64,000 nucleotides of DNA from Poecilobothrus nobilitatus (Eukaryota; Arthropoda; Insecta; Diptera; Dolichopodidae), in NCBI GenBank assembly GCA_947095535.1, contig OX352773.1, positions 127,178,830 through 127,242,829 of the forward strand. Direction: 5' to 3'. Below are positions 20,924 through 33,029 of the stretch, piece after piece (position 1 is the stretch's first letter; each line of letters starts with the position of its first letter). The notes beneath the pieces are model-generated. The model had not been told where the DNA came from. It saw only the letters and a list, made by a program, of their open reading frames with translations, and searched no databases. Both the position numbers and the translations under genes were made by a program.

Positions 20924-21384
20924 GGCTCCTGTTATCATTGTTTTTATCATTCACATTTTTATGAATGTATCATTCACTTTTGGTGTTAACATTAAAAAAT
21001 TAACTGTCAAAAATAGTTGCCATTGTATACTGCATTTTATATGAAAAAAATTTCAGTGTTGTGAATCGAGAAAAGTGAGTGATATATCTGTTTATCATTC
21101 ACTTATTTTTTATTTGGTGAAAGGTACTATTTGTTTCAGTTGATTTCAAAAAACCTCAAAGAATTTATTATAACATACATTTTTAAAGAAAATTTTGCAA
21201 CAACAACAGTTAGTTTAAATAAACATAGTTTAAATTCACAACGTTTAAATAAATATAGAAAGTAAAAAAAAACCTACTTGACAACTAAAATTACAGTTCA
21301 TTCATTCACAATGAATGTTTTTTCATTTAATGATCATTCATTTTTGCTTTCGTTCACTTTATAGTGGCAATGGTAACAGGGGCC
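20924..21384. mobile_element. MITE-like element with 17-bp imperfect terminal inverted repeats
   Basis: The left end, GGCTCCTGTTATCATTG, is mirrored at the right by CAATGGTAACAGGGGCC (two mismatches). The element is 461 bp and non-coding, with several ATTCATTC/TCATTCA motifs inside both arms. No clean target duplication is seen, so the superfamily is undetermined. Confidence 0.6.
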
Positions 21385-21438
21385 AATTGTAAATGATTTA
21401 AGTGTTGATTATTACAGAAATTCATTCTATAGTAATAT

Positions 21439-22920
21439 CAGAGACTACATAGAGATGTCCAAATGGCAACAAAAAAGTTTAGATGTCGCTACAATATCGA
21501 TTTTGAAATTTAGTCTCATTTTTCAACTTTTTTTTTTAAAGTTTCTTAAAGCAAGTTTTGGTCTCGGATATTTTTTTTTTTCATATATGTACATAAATGA
21601 ACTTTCGTATGATTGGTATGGATGATAGAAATAACAAGTAACATACATATATGAATATGATCATATGATATCAAATGACATATTATGATATACATAATCT
21701 GATCAGTATCTAATATAATTTTTATATTATATATGCATTATGCCATATTATGCATTTATATTACTTGAACCAGCTTGCCTACATGCTTATTAAATTGTGA
21801 AAGTGTGTGTGAATCAAAATTAAATATAAATAGAAATACACATAAATACTATCGGCACTTTTTATATATGTATTTCAATATGATTCAAAAATCAATACAT
21901 ATTTATATTTATATTTTGTTTTGTGTAAATGTAATTATGTTCCAATTTGATATGATTTGATAATTTTTATGAATATGTACAGTATCCAGCAAATGTCATG
22001 CCACTTTTCTAATTGGTATAATTTTTAATTAAAAAAATGTTTAGAAGAATTTTAAAGCATTATTTTTTATTTCAGTTATTTTTATTTGATAGGTATATTA
22101 TATTATCTTCAAAAAATACCCACATATATATGTAGGTATACTGTTATCAATATAACAATATGAGTCATGAGATCAAAAAATAAAATAAAATCATAATACA
22201 AAAAATTTTGTTACTTTGTTTGTTTGTTTTTCCCTGAAGTTATAAAGTTAAAAATATTATTAGAAAAAATTCGAAGCAATATTATTTTATTGCTTTTCTA
22301 TATATATTTTTTTAAATTACCATTACTTTTGCTGGATACTGTATATTAAATCAGTTAAATTTAGTTAAATAAATAATGCAGTTAAATCAGATGATTTTCA
22401 TAAAATAGATAACATTCATCCCATCTGATACCATATAATATACGATATACCATTTGATACATTCAAAAAATTCTGCTTGTAGTAGTGAAATACTGAATGC
22501 ATATGAATGATAACCTTGAAACGTTTTTTCTTGTTGTTTTTATTGTATTTAGAATGTCTTCTTTATCATATTGAAAATTTACGTTTCTACTCGACATATT
22601 AAATATATATTTTCTCAAATACATTTTCCCATTTTTGCCTTATTTTTCTATTTTAAAAGTTATTTTGTCATCGCTTTGCTTTAAAAAGTTTAATAATCAC
22701 AAGGATAAAAAAATTTTGAAAATGCATAAAATATATGAATGATCATTTTACACCAGATTTTACAGAAGATTCTGGTTTTCGCTAAATTCCTTTAGCTATG
22801 ACACAAACTAAATATTTCTGTGCTTTAAGATATTTAAAACTAGCCAGTTTTAGCTGGCCCGTTTGAAAAAAAATTAGTACAAATTTTTGTATAAATTTGT
22901 ACATCTCTATGTAGTCTCTG
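21439..22920. mobile_element. Non-autonomous DNA transposon, hAT-like, with target duplication
   Basis: The ends are CAGAGACTACATAGAGATGT and, inverted, ACATCTCTATGTAGTCTCTG, a 20-bp perfect inverted repeat. GTAATAT occurs directly outside both ends (21432-21438 and 22921-22927), a target duplication of at least 7 bp. CAGAG-type ends and a 7-8 bp duplication suggest hAT. The 1,482-bp interior has no transposase and contains a nested Tc1-like MITE. Confidence 0.7.
21980..22341. mobile_element. Tc1-like MITE nested in the hAT-like element
   Basis: CAGTATCCAGCAAATGTCATG at the left mirrors CATTACTTTTGCTGGATACTG at the right, flanked by TA on both sides (21978-21979 and 22342-22343). CAGT-starting ends and a TA target site are hallmarks of Tc1-type elements. 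The 362-bp interior is non-coding. Confidence 0.75.
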
Positions 22921-22927
22921 GTAATAT

Positions 22928-23794
22928 GGTTATATTTAGGAATATGTATGAATGTTTTTAGATCTAAATTGCATACTATTTTATACCCAAAATTTGAATA
23001 AAATAGATTTTAGCTCAAACGATGATAAACAATAAATATCCGATATATATTAAACATATTACATAGGTATTATGTAATTTTATTGTAATAATTAGTTTTT
23101 ACCACAATAATAATAAAATTTATATGTCTGATCTGATTTTATTTGCATAATTATTATTTCAGAATTTTTGCATATCAAATTTAAGAATTTTTGACTATCG
23201 AATTTCAGTCCTTTTATTTCAAATTTTATTTTACATAGAGAAAAAGATCATGAGAAAAGTGATCGTTTTTTCATTTCATACTTATTTTCGCATTTTTAAA
23301 CCCAAGTTTCATGATACTTTGTGTACACATTTATTTTTTTTATTTCTTTTAAAAACTTTTATATTTTTAAGTTATTAAGCTTAAGCTTTTTTAAATTCCA
23401 AATTAAAACATATCTGATATATACTAACTACTAAGTTTGTAAACTTTATTTAAAATATAACTGATCTCAACATAAAAGTTTTCCTTTTTTCAATAATAAT
23501 TCTGTCTTAATCTTAAAAACTTTTCATTTCTTCATCCTAAACTAAAATACTTAGCACTTTTAATTTAACTATAAACCATTTCAGAGATAATAAGTTTTTT
23601 TTTAAATAATAATACATAATTTAGTAATCAAACCAAAAAGTTTATAAGCATTAATTTTGAAGAGTAAATAATGTAACATTTAAAATATTTTTTTTAATTT
23701 TACTCATTTTTTAATATATGGTCTTTCAAAAGTAAATAATTAAAAGACATAGAATTTGAATTGTAAAAGTTTTTATATATTTTTGAAGTACAAT
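22928..23794. other. AT-rich stretch without gene
   Basis: No ORF of note. The part at 23365-23465 (AAGCTTAAGC...AAATTAAAACATATCTGATATATACTAAC) is a copy of the dispersed AT-rich repeat also found near 20.7 and 33.65 kb. Confidence 0.5.
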
Positions 23795-24400
23795 GTTTGC
23801 CATTTATAATCTGAAAATGATATCTCCCACGCGACTCTTTGTGGATGCATTGGCTTCTCTTGGATCACGCGAGGGTTTTCCTCTCTCCAAATACGGCAGT
23901 TTTTTTCATTAACGCCGCCACCGATCTCAAAATGTATTTCGTCAGAAAAGATGATTTTTTTTTTTAAAATCGTCGTTTTATTTCAGTATCCAATTGGCAA
24001 AGTTCCGACGCATGAAATGATCATGTGGCAGCAATTCTTGTGCCAATTGAACTATAGGCCTACATACGCCTACAGGCATACGGTTCAATTGTCCCAAGTC
24101 CCAATTGTTGTGAACGTCGGGAAATTGAGATGGTGGGGTCAGCTGTAACACTATCACTCACAGCACCAATATTTTCTTGTGAACGACCGGCACGAGCATA
24201 CTGATGTCTCGATCTTTAACAGCACCAGTTTCTTGAAATTTCCGCACAATATTAGAAATTTGTTGCTCAGTTGGACGATTATGTAGACCATAAACGTCGC
24301 GTAATTTGCGAAATATATTTCTTACAGAACGACCATTTTCATCCTGTAATTCCAACACGTTCTTGTAATGTATACGACTCCATTTTTATAAATGGCAAAC
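23795..24400 (-). mobile_element. Internally deleted mariner-type transposon
   Basis: The ends share GTTTGCCATTTATAA / TTATAAATGGCAAAC. The minus strand from ~24380 encodes a helix-turn-helix start (NVLELQDENGRSVRNIF, then PTEQQISNIVRKFQETGAV) and, after disruptions, ELLPHDHFMRRNFANWI. It then ends at a region corresponding to NCRIW.E.NPR and MHPQ. This is the N-terminal third to half of a Tc1/mariner transposase of the group with a DUF4817-like HTH. The catalytic centre is missing. A TA duplication is not visible. Confidence 0.6.
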
Positions 24401-24602
24401 CTTCAACTGTTAAAATGATATATAATATGGGTGCGTTCAATGTTTAAAGTGTATTACACAGTCTCCTACTTTTGAAAACTCAATTTGAAAGACTCTTTAG
24501 TTATGCATTTAGATCATGTTTATAAATAAAATTTATTTAACTTATGTACTTGTATTTTGATTATATTAACGAAAATAAATATTTTAAACTTTTTTAGTAT
24601 TT

Positions 24603-25370
24603 ATACCATGAACTATGTTTTAGGGTATAATAAATTTGCCATTACGTTTGTCATTACCTTAAAATAGTCGAGCTAGATATAGTGTCAAAGGTATGGATCG
24701 GCTCAGAATCAAATTCTGAGTCGATTAAGCCATGTACATCCGTCCGTCCGCCCATCCGCACGACAACTCAAAAAATAAAGGAGCTAGAAAACTAAAATTT
24801 TTTTTACGTCACATTTGCGAAATTGTTAGTTTCGCTTTTTCAATTCACCTTTTTCGGTCGCCTGGTTCGAGTAGCTGCCATACAACTTCTTTCTTTATAT
24901 GGAAATAACTCAGTATCTATTGAAGCTAGGTATTTGACATTTTGCAAAATTATGTCGAGTTACAAGACAACAATATCTGTACAATTTGGTTATGCTGGTT
25001 CGACAGGTTCGGAAAGCTGCCATACAACTTCTCTTTTTAAATGAAAATAACTCAGTGTCTATTGAAGATAGGTATCTGAAATTTAGTGAAGAGGTGTCGA
25101 GTTAAATGCCAACAATTTTTGTAAAATTTGGTTGGTCCAGAGCAGCCGGTTGAGGCTTCTTGCACCTTGCAACTTAATGAAGCTGGGCGTCTGAAATATT
25201 ACAAATAAAGATCAAGTCTTATGGCAACAACTTCTGTAAAATTTGGTTGCGCTGGTGCAATAGATTTGGGTAGCTGTCATACAACTCCACAATTAGAAAC
25301 AGGATATATTATGTTCATACGGGTATCCCAGAGTTAACACAGTCTACTCTACTGCACGTTTCCTCGTTTT
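24603..25370 (+). mobile_element. DINE-1/Helentron-like repeat, family B, copy 1
   Basis: It starts TATACCATGAACTATGTTTTAGGGTATA and has GTCCGTCCGCCC at 24741-24752. Tandem-like blocks follow, each with a TGGTTCGAGTAGCTGCCATACAACTTC phrase spaced about 140 bp apart. It ends GGGTATCCCAGAGTTAACACAG ... TTTCCTCGTTT. The end phrase is the family A end with changes. A partner copy lies inverted at 42877-43651. Short ORFs in it are artefacts of the internal repeats. Confidence 0.55.
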
Positions 25371-25414
25371 AAATTAGCTTGTAAATTGTTTCAAACATTG
25401 TTTCAAACATAGTT

Positions 25415-26979
25415 ATACCCGTACGACAGGATCGGGTATAATAAAATTACTCCTCCGTTTGTAACACCTCGAAATAAGCGAGCTAGATATACCTTCAAAT
25501 GGAATAGATCGGATCAGAAAAAAATTCTAAGACTTTTGAGCCATGTCCGTCCGTCCGTCCGTCCGTCAGCATGCTAACTCAAAAACTAAGAAAGCTAGAA
25601 TCTTGAAATTTACACAAAATATTCTGGGAGTAATTTGTAGGTTCCCTATTTTTTTTGGTTGAGTTTGGTAGCTCTCGAACACCTAACTTTTAGATCCCCA
25701 CATTTTTTTTTAAATAGAACTATGAAATTTTAACTGCTGATAGATCTCACAAAAATATTAATTTTATTTTTAATAACTTTTTTTTGTAGCCCCACCCGTT
25801 ACGGAGCTACAGCTCCCCAAAGGTTCAAAAAAGCTCTATATTTAAATTGTTATAGCACAAGTTATATAAGGTATATCTTCATTTTGAAAACGTCAAACGA
25901 TTACTACTTTTATTAGCTTTAAAAGTATATATACAATAAATATATATTTGTAGCATAAGGTGTCTTAATTTACCGTTATGCGAAATTCAAATTTTGCAAA
26001 ATTCTTTAACCCTTCTATCTTCTAAACGGTTTAAGTTGGAAACTTGAAATTTTGACAGAAGTTAGATACTTGAAAATAATTTGATGTATGAGTCATTTCA
26101 GAAATTTTTTTTGTATCACTCCCCGTTTAGGAGCTGTAAAGGTCAAAAACTGGAAATTTCCAATTTTTAAACACCTGTAACTTGAACACCAATTAAAATT
26201 TTTTTGAAGTAATACACAAAAATTAAAGCTTCAACATTTTGCTCTTATTTCTGTTAACAACTTTTTTTAATAATATAGGGTTACTTTATAATTGACGAAA
26301 GTGTTACTTGATTTTTTCAAATTTTCTAACAAATTTCTTCAACAAATTTTTTGCATTTGTTTTACTCGATAATTTGAAATTGTTGAGGATATAATGCGTA
26401 GTATAAAAAAATGTAAATAAATAAACAACATAACGGTTGCTTGAAGAATTTTTATTTATATGATATTGATATACATACTTATATAGTATCATGTTTATTT
26501 ACATATCGTATATGCCACTAGTGAGTGAATGATAAGAGTATATATGTATATTATATAGTGCCGTATTTACATACATATATGTATTTTATTGTACTTATAG
26601 AAATTATTCTGTCAATGGAATATTTAAATATAATATAATATAATATTTAAAATTATATTTACTGTTTTGTACTTAGTAAATTTAATATACATTTACCGCT
26701 TAGTATTAAATGGTACTATAGAATATTTGAAAAAGTTTTGGATTGATAATCGTTATGTGGAAGGTTAGAATCTGCTTTTGAAGAATGTACATATAAACAT
26801 ATAGTTTGAATATATGTACAACCCATAGTACTAGAAATTATAAAATTCACCCAAATTATTTTAAAATACTAAAATATTAAAAAAATAATATTGTAAGCAG
26901 AGTGACAGGCTGTGAACGTACTAACGGTTCGTACGGGTATCTAAGAGTTGACAAAGTCAACTGTATTCTTCCTCGTTTT
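25415..26979 (+). mobile_element. DINE-1/Helentron-like repeat, family A, copy 2
   Basis: The same 1.56-kb repeat as at 6949, in the same orientation and collinear end to end with scattered substitutions and small indels. It starts TATACCCGTACGACAGGATC, has the GTCC tract at ~25546-25565 and ends GTACGGGTATCTAAGAG...CTTCCTCGTT. It lies 45 bp after the family B copy. Confidence 0.65.
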
Positions 26980-27161
26980 TGCTTAGGAAAGAAAAAAATA
27001 ATCAAGCCAATTTTTTTAATAATAATTCTATCCTATTCTATAATTAATTCAATTTTAATTCTTTTATTCTAATTTTTTAATCAAGTTTCTGAGATTTATG
27101 ACTTTCATAGAACAAACGCAAAAAATTCATTCGAAAAAAGTCAAACGCAAAAAATTCATTC

Positions 27162-27435
27162 GAAAATTGTGTAAATTGTCAGGTTAATGAACTGAACAAT
27201 TGATTTTATGTATCTTGGTTACTACAAGACAAAAATTTGTTTTGGTTGAGGTCTTAAGTTAGGTTGTATGTGTGGGTTGTTCACTTATAAACTCCAAGTG
27301 GTTGTATGGTAGGAAGTGAAGTGTTAAGCAATTTAAAGTAGGTTCGGTCCTTAATAAATAAAATTGTATAACTGCGGTTTAATTACAAGGCGCACATATA
27401 AAAGTAGTAAGAAAATTTTCTTATATGAAAATAAA
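27162..27435 (+). repeat. Left inverted repeat of the candidate Polinton
   Basis: It aligns by eye with the reverse complement of 43652-43922 over almost its whole length (e.g. TTGTTTTGGTTGAGGT, AAGTGTTAAGCAATTTAAAG, ATAACTGCGGTTTAATTAC), with substitutions and small indels and no long gap. The inner end has a TATA-like ACATATAAAAGTAG (27393-27406) about 90 bp before the first ORF. Just outside lies a direct repeat of CAAACGCAAAAAATTCATTCG. Confidence 0.8.
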
Positions 27436-27497
27436 ACACAGAAAAAAATTTTTATTTTTAAATCTACAGAGCATAATTAAAATTGAAAATTTTATAA

Positions 27498-27894
27498 AAT
27501 GAATAATCCAACATTTAATAAAATGATAATTTTAAAACCTGAGATTTATGAGAAAATGAAGCAAAATGCGGACGTTGAACTTAATGTCTTGGATAAAAAT
27601 ATGAAAAAAATATTGTTAAATAAACATCTCACGGACACTCAAAAATGGTATTTATAAAGACAAAATCTATTTAAAATAAGAAACAAAAAACGACAATTTT
27701 CTAGAAATAAAGAGGAGAAAGTAAAAATTTCGGAAACAAAAGTTACTCAAACTCGTGCAAAACCAATGTATATAGATGCGTCAATTCAATCGCATTTTCC
27801 TGAATATAAGAATGTTGGAATACAAGTTGTTCCTGAAGAAGAAGATATATATGAAAAAGAAGCTGATGACGAAGTATTTGATGATGAAATTTAG
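27498..27894 (+). pseudogene. Polinton accessory ORF, broken (unknown function)
   Basis: It begins MNNPTFNKM..., contains a block ending LTDTQKWYL before a stop near 27655, and continues with KPMYIDASIQSHFPEY and an acidic C-terminus (EEEDIYEKEADDEVFDDEI). The K-M-..L-P...Y start, KW-Y block and acidic tail match a type of uncharacterised insect Polinton-associated ORF I have seen; its function is unknown. It is the first gene inside the left inverted repeat. Confidence 0.45.
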
Positions 27895-28059
27895 GAAAAC
27901 CTTTTAACAAAAGCATTATCAGCTGCTTCAGTTCACATATCATATAATCAATAAAGAGAAAAACAAATGATATGCGACTAGAAAGTTTTTCTACTACCAA
28001 CACTAATTCAAAATAATGGCCCACTTAATAGGCTTACAAGAAAAGAAGTTGAACAATAG

Positions 28060-28266
28060 TTGATTTGGGGAATTTTTAATTTTATAAACTATGAAGTTCA
28101 TTATACACAATCAGCAAAAGCTGAAGGGATGCCTAAAAATATAAGTTACACTACAATATGTGTTACTAGGCCTAAAATAAATATAAAAATAAGAATAAAT
28201 TATGCTTATACCCTTGAAGGACTTTTGACAACATATTTCAATCAAGTATCTTCGAAAGTTGTATGA
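28060..28266 (+). pseudogene. Possible ORF remnant, unrecognised
   Basis: A 68-codon frame (MIWGIFNFINYEV...) that extends upstream as RLTRKEVEQ before a stop. No family is recognised. It lies between the accessory ORF and the inverted polymerase relic and is probably Polinton-derived by position only. Confidence 0.2.
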
Positions 28267-28282
28267 AAGTTGTAATATGTTT

Positions 28283-28480
28283 TAGAAGTTAAGATAGTTA
28301 AAATAAAAGTTATAAATAATCAGATAAATTCGAATTTTATCTAAACTTTAACTGTCAATTATATTTTTATATTTAACAAACGTTTTTTATTGGTCTCTGG
28401 TTTTATTTAAAGTTTTCAACAGCTTAAAAATTTCGCTAAGCTAAAAATGATTGAACACACTTGAGATTTTTTTTTTTTTT
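28283..28480 (-). repeat. Left arm of an inverted duplication (PolB 3' flank)
   Basis: The reverse complement of this stretch recurs at about 33030-33220, including GTGTGTTCAATCATTTTTAGC and AAAACGTTTGTTAAATATAAA. With the adjoining coding part (28485-28843 versus 30436-30794) the arms span some 550 bp. The right arm is split by a 2.1-kb insertion. Confidence 0.85.
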
Positions 28481-28484
28481 ACAA

Positions 28485-30150
28485 TTATTGCTCAATGGCA
28501 TAATGCCCCCAAAAGCATATGTGTTTATTTTATCTGCGATTACATATCTTTTATTATCTAATGAACTTAAAGCTACTTTATTTAAATTCTGTGTATAAAT
28601 TGTATGTAAATGTGATCTAAATATTTTCATTTCTCTTAAACAAACTTCATTTTTTAACAAACAATTTTTATAGTTATCTAACGTTAAACTATTGACAATA
28701 TATTTTTTTATTCCTTTTGCTTTTTTAACAGTTTTATTTTCATGTGTTTGAAGAAAATACATTTTAGATTTTAATCCAATAAATTCAGAAACAATTTTTC
28801 CATTAAATTCATCTTTAAAAAGACCAAGAACTTTTTTATTCAATAGACGGAAATTTAATTTTTTGTCAGATGGATAATCGGATGTATCAAAACGTTACGG
28901 TATATCACTGTGTATGTCAGCGTAAAAATCATCTTTCTGTATAGTGTAAATAAAACTGTCAGTGCCTGTGTAATTTATAAAAACTTTACTGCCATATTTA
29001 GGTAAATTATACATATCAATATCAGTTAATAATTGTAATTTGATATCCGTGTATTTTAACATAACTGCCCATGACAAACCCGGGGGTGTATAAAAATTTG
29101 CAGGAACTAAAGAATAGATTTTGTAGCATATTTTTCGAAAGTTTTCAAAAACATCAGTAAAATAAGCACATCTGTTTTAAGATAAAGTTTTAAATAGTCC
29201 CATAAGTTTTGACAATTAACCGTATTCCATACATTAACTGCATGAATGTAGTCTTCATCGGAACATGATGTGTTTGTCATTTGATTGGTAAAAGCTTCTT
29301 GTGAAGGTAAACTTCTTTCATCAAGTCATTCAATGGAATTTAAATACTCATAGGTAAAACCTTCCTTTCGAGTCATAAGTTTCATTTTTTCATTATTATT
29401 GAATTCTGTTTTTATATGAAACAAATCGTTTTCATTTAAATTTTTACATAAAGAATCAAGGTTAAAAGCCATAAATCTAAAGCTATCGAGAAAACGTAAA
29501 TAAATTGAATGATTTTTATCTATTGTAATTTTTTTTAGATAATGAAATATAACGTTCTTATTTCAAGTCAATGACACCAATATGTCCATTTACTTCGTTT
29601 AGTTCTTTAAATAAAAGATGGCAATCAAAGTCGGAAAATTTATAAAAAAATATAGGAAAAAAATTTGGCCACCTATATAATAAATTACATTTAGAATGAG
29701 CGGGTCCTCTATAATTACCAGTAAAGTGACAATGGTATCTAATTCTATCATTAAAAGCTAAATGCTTACCACATATGTGACAATTTTCCTGAATTAATTG
29801 TTGAAGCTGCTCATCAAGTGTTAACAGATTCATTGGCTTTGCCATCATAAAAATATTTTTATATAATTCACTGCATGTTTTTGTTAACGATATGAGAAAT
29901 TCCTTAGCACAGTTAACTCCAACAAACTCTTTGTAAGAGCTTTGACTATCATCAAAAGAACATTTAATGTAGTACGAGAAAGCTGCTGAAACATGTTGAT
30001 GAATATTTGTTGTTGAAGACATCATTGCATTAGAACTCCATGTTGCAATAGGTTGTAAAATACTCTCAGCATCGGCATAAATAACAAAAGGTGTTAAGGG
30101 AAAGTAAGGAAGACATTTAGGTGCACGAACATTAATAGCAAAACCAAATT
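28485..30150 (-). pseudogene. DNA polymerase B (Polinton/adintovirus type), minus strand, internally deleted
   Basis: On the minus strand the order is: an exonuclease-I-like site (FVIYADAES, ~30.07 kb), QHVSAAFSYYIKCSFD, AKPMN, a Cys/His knuckle (CHICGKHL...RYHCHFTGNYRGPAH), SDFDCHLLFKEL, FLDSFRFMAFNLDSL, a KTDVLIL block and LLTDIDM. It then jumps straight to PKYGSKVFINY, the catalytic TGTDSFIYTI (usually TDTDS) and the thumb (KAKGIKKYIVNSLT). About 200 or more residues carrying palm motifs A and B are missing. Stops and frameshifts occur, including an extra base near 28505 just before the natural end. It cannot encode an active enzyme. Confidence 0.75.
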
Positions 30151-30794
30151 ATCATAGCCACTCTAGATTGACTGAATATTTGATAGCCGTTCAGCTTAAT
30201 CATACAAATGTATATTATGACAAACCTATATATTTAGGATTTACAGTACTAGAACAATCTAAAATTCTTATGTAGGTATGATTTTCATTATGATTACATT
30301 AAACCTAAATAAGGCAGTAAAGTTTTTTTAAATTACACAGGCACTGACTGTTTTATTTACACTATACAGACAGACCGCGTTTTGATACATCCGATTATCC
30401 ATCTGACAATTTATTTAATTTCGCGCTATTGAATAAAAATGTTCTTGGTCGTTTTAAAGATGAATTTTTTGAATTATAAGAAAGATGAGATTTTTCTGAA
30501 TTTATAGGAATAAAATCTAAAATGTATTTTCTTCAAACACATGAAAATAAAACTGTTAAAAAAGCAAAAGGAATAAAAAAATATATTGTCAATAGTTTAA
30601 CGTTAGATAACTATAAAAATTGTTTGTTAAAAAATGAAGTTTGTTTAAGAGAAATGAAAATATTTAGATCACATTTACATGCAATTTATACACAGAATTT
30701 AAGTAAAGTAGATTTAAGTTCATTAGATAATAAAAGATATGTAATCGCAGATAAAATAAACACATATGTTTGGGGGTATGCCATTGAGGAATAA
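30151..30794 (+). pseudogene. Second copy of the PolB 3' region, plus strand
   Basis: It starts in the palm (RLTEYLIAVQLN, KPIYLGFTVLEQSKILM), passes the catalytic YTGTDCFIYTI, and ends with an open 91-codon thumb (30522-30794) that is nearly identical to the minus-strand copy over KAKGIKKYIVNSLTLDNYKN. It contains the palm stretch that the minus copy lacks, so the two are independent copies with different deletions, joined head to head at about 30150. Several stops occur before 30522. Confidence 0.75.
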
Positions 30795-30843
30795 TTGTAA
30801 AAAAAACAAGTAAATGTAACAACCGATTACAACCGACTTATTA

Positions 30844-32955
30844 ATACCCTACACCTGAATAATTCGAATTAAATTAAAAATCCATAAGTGTTTTTGGCAG
30901 CTGCTTGAACTTCTTCCCTTTTCTGTCTTATTCAACTCGAATTTCAAGAACGTAAAAGAGGCATCCGCTTGGGATATGCTTGACACCCTTGTATAAAATT
31001 TTAAGTTTCTATCTTAATTATTTTCGAAGATTGGTAGTCCTTGGGAGGTTTGTGTCAGCTACCCGAATTGCCACTCCAATTCATCGAATCCATCTCAGGA
31101 ACATAAAGAAAACTTGCCAGAACACCATTCTATTAAATTTAAAGGTTCTACTTTTGTTGGTTTTGGAGATATGCTCGTTGCTCTTGTGCTCGTCCGGAAG
31201 TTTCCACAATACGAACCCATGGTTCAAATTCTTTCAAATGTCAGTTTCCAATTTTACAGAAAAGGAAACATAACAGAACACCTTTGTACTAAAAATAAAA
31301 GTTCTATCTTTGTTGGTTGTGGAGATATAATCGTTTGCTCTGGGGCTCGTCCGGAAGCTTCCAAGATTTGAACCCATGCACCAAATTCTCACAAATTTCA
31401 GAAACATAAATCAAACATGAAGGAACACCATTCTGCCTAATTTAAAGGTTATATCATTGTTGCATTTGGAGATAATATCATTTGCTCTGAGGCTCGTTCG
31501 GAAGCTTTCAAAATCCGAACCCAAGGACCAAATCCTCTCAAATTTCAGAGGCCTAAATCATACATGAAAGAACACCATTCTGCCAAAAGTAAAGGTTATA
31601 TCTTTATTGGTTTTGGAGATAATCTCATTTGCTCTGGGGCTCGTTCGGAATCTTCCAAAACCAAACCCATGGACCAAATCCTCTTAAATTTCAGACACAT
31701 AAATCAAACACGAAAGAACACCATTGTACGAAATTCAAAGGTGCTACCTTTGTTCGTATTGGATATAATCTCATTTGCTCTGTGGCTCGTTCGGAAGCTT
31801 CCAAAATTCGAATCCACGGTTCAAATTCTTTCAAATTTAAACCCATGGCCAAATCCTCTCAAATTTCAGAGACCTAAATCAAACATGAAAAAACACCATT
31901 GGGCCAAATTTAAAGGTTATATATTTGTTGTTTTTGGAGATAATCTCATTTGCTCTGGGGCTCGTTCGGAAGCTTCCAAAATCCAAACCCATGGACCACA
32001 TCCTCTTAAATTTTAGAGACATAAATCAAACTGGAAGAAACATCATTATAAAAAATTTAACGGTTCTATCTTTATTGGTTTTGGAGATAATCTCGTTTGC
32101 TCTGGGGCTCGTTCGGAAGCTTCCAAAACCCGAACCCATGGACCAAATCTTCTCACATTTCAGAGACTTAAATAAAACATGAAAGTACACCACCCTGCCA
32201 AATTTAAAGGTTATATCTTTGTTGGTTTTGGAGATAATCTCATTTGCTCTGGTGCTCGTTCGGAAGCTTCCAAATCCAAACCCGTTGACCAAATCCTCTT
32301 AAATTTCAGAGGCCTAATCATACATGAAAGAACACCATTCTACCAAAAGTAAAGGTTATATCTTTATTGGTTTTGGAGATAATTCCATTTGCTCTGGGGT
32401 CGCTCGGAAGCTTCCAAATCCAAATCCATGGACCAAATACTCTTAAATTTCAGAGACATAAATCGAACGGGAAGGAACATCATTGTACAAAATTTAAAGG
32501 TTCTATCTTTGTTGGTTTTGGAGATAATCTCATTTGCTCTGGTGCTCGTTCGGAAGCTTCTAAAACCCAAACCCATGGACCAAATCCTCTTAAATTTCAG
32601 AGACATGAATCGAACGGGAAGAAACATCATTGTACAAAATTTGAAGGTTCTATCTTTGTTGCTTTTGGAGATAATCTCGTTTGCTCCGGAATCATTCGGA
32701 AGCTTCCAGAATCCGAACTTAGCCTTTCTTTCGTAATTAATAACCTACTATATAAATTTCATCAAGATAGCATCATTATTTTTTGAGTTATCGTGCGTAC
32801 AGACGGACGGACGGACAGACGGACATCGCTAAATCGACTCCGGCGGTGATCCTGATTCAGAATATATAAACATGTCTATACCTAACTCGCTTCCTTTTGG
32901 TGGTTACAAACACCATACCAAAGTTAATATACTCTATACTTTAGGTGTAGGGTAT
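30844..32955. mobile_element. 2.1-kb DINE-like element inserted in the PolB 3' flank
   Basis: The ends are ATACCCTACACCT (30844-30856) and AGGTGTAGGGTAT (32943-32955), a perfect 13-bp inverted pair. Near the right end, GACGGACGGACGGACAGACGGACATCGCTAAATCGACTCC is the reverse of the GTCY-type tract and conserved block that lies near one end of fly DINE-1-like repeats. The middle is a tandem array. It splits the right arm of the inverted PolB duplication, so it arrived after that duplication. Confidence 0.65.
31040..32720. repeat. About eleven tandem units of ~146 bp
   Basis: The phrase GCTCGTTCGGAAGCTTCC or close variants recurs near 31195, 31352, 31500, 31646, 31792, 31967, 32113, 32261, 32405, 32551 and 32697. 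Spacings are mostly 144-148 bp, with one of 157 and one of 175. Each unit also has GGTTTTGGAGATAATCTC and CAAATCCTCTTAAATTTCAGAG. The several overlapping ORFs across this region on both strands are products of the repeat and not genes. Confidence 0.95.
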
Positions 32956-33029
32956 AAAAATCAAGTTTTTGTTAGCTTAGTTTTAATAAAAAAATATAAT
33001 TTAAGGATGAATAAAAAATATTATTACAA

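Noticed and set aside
31040..32720. 146-bp units considered as a CRISPR array
   Set aside because: The units are contiguous without unique spacers and lie inside a eukaryotic transposon with inverted ends.
30980..32786. Nine overlapping ORFs of 82-150 codons on both strands
   Set aside because: All are translations of the 146-bp tandem units, in several frames and on both strands, which is an effect of repeat periodicity.
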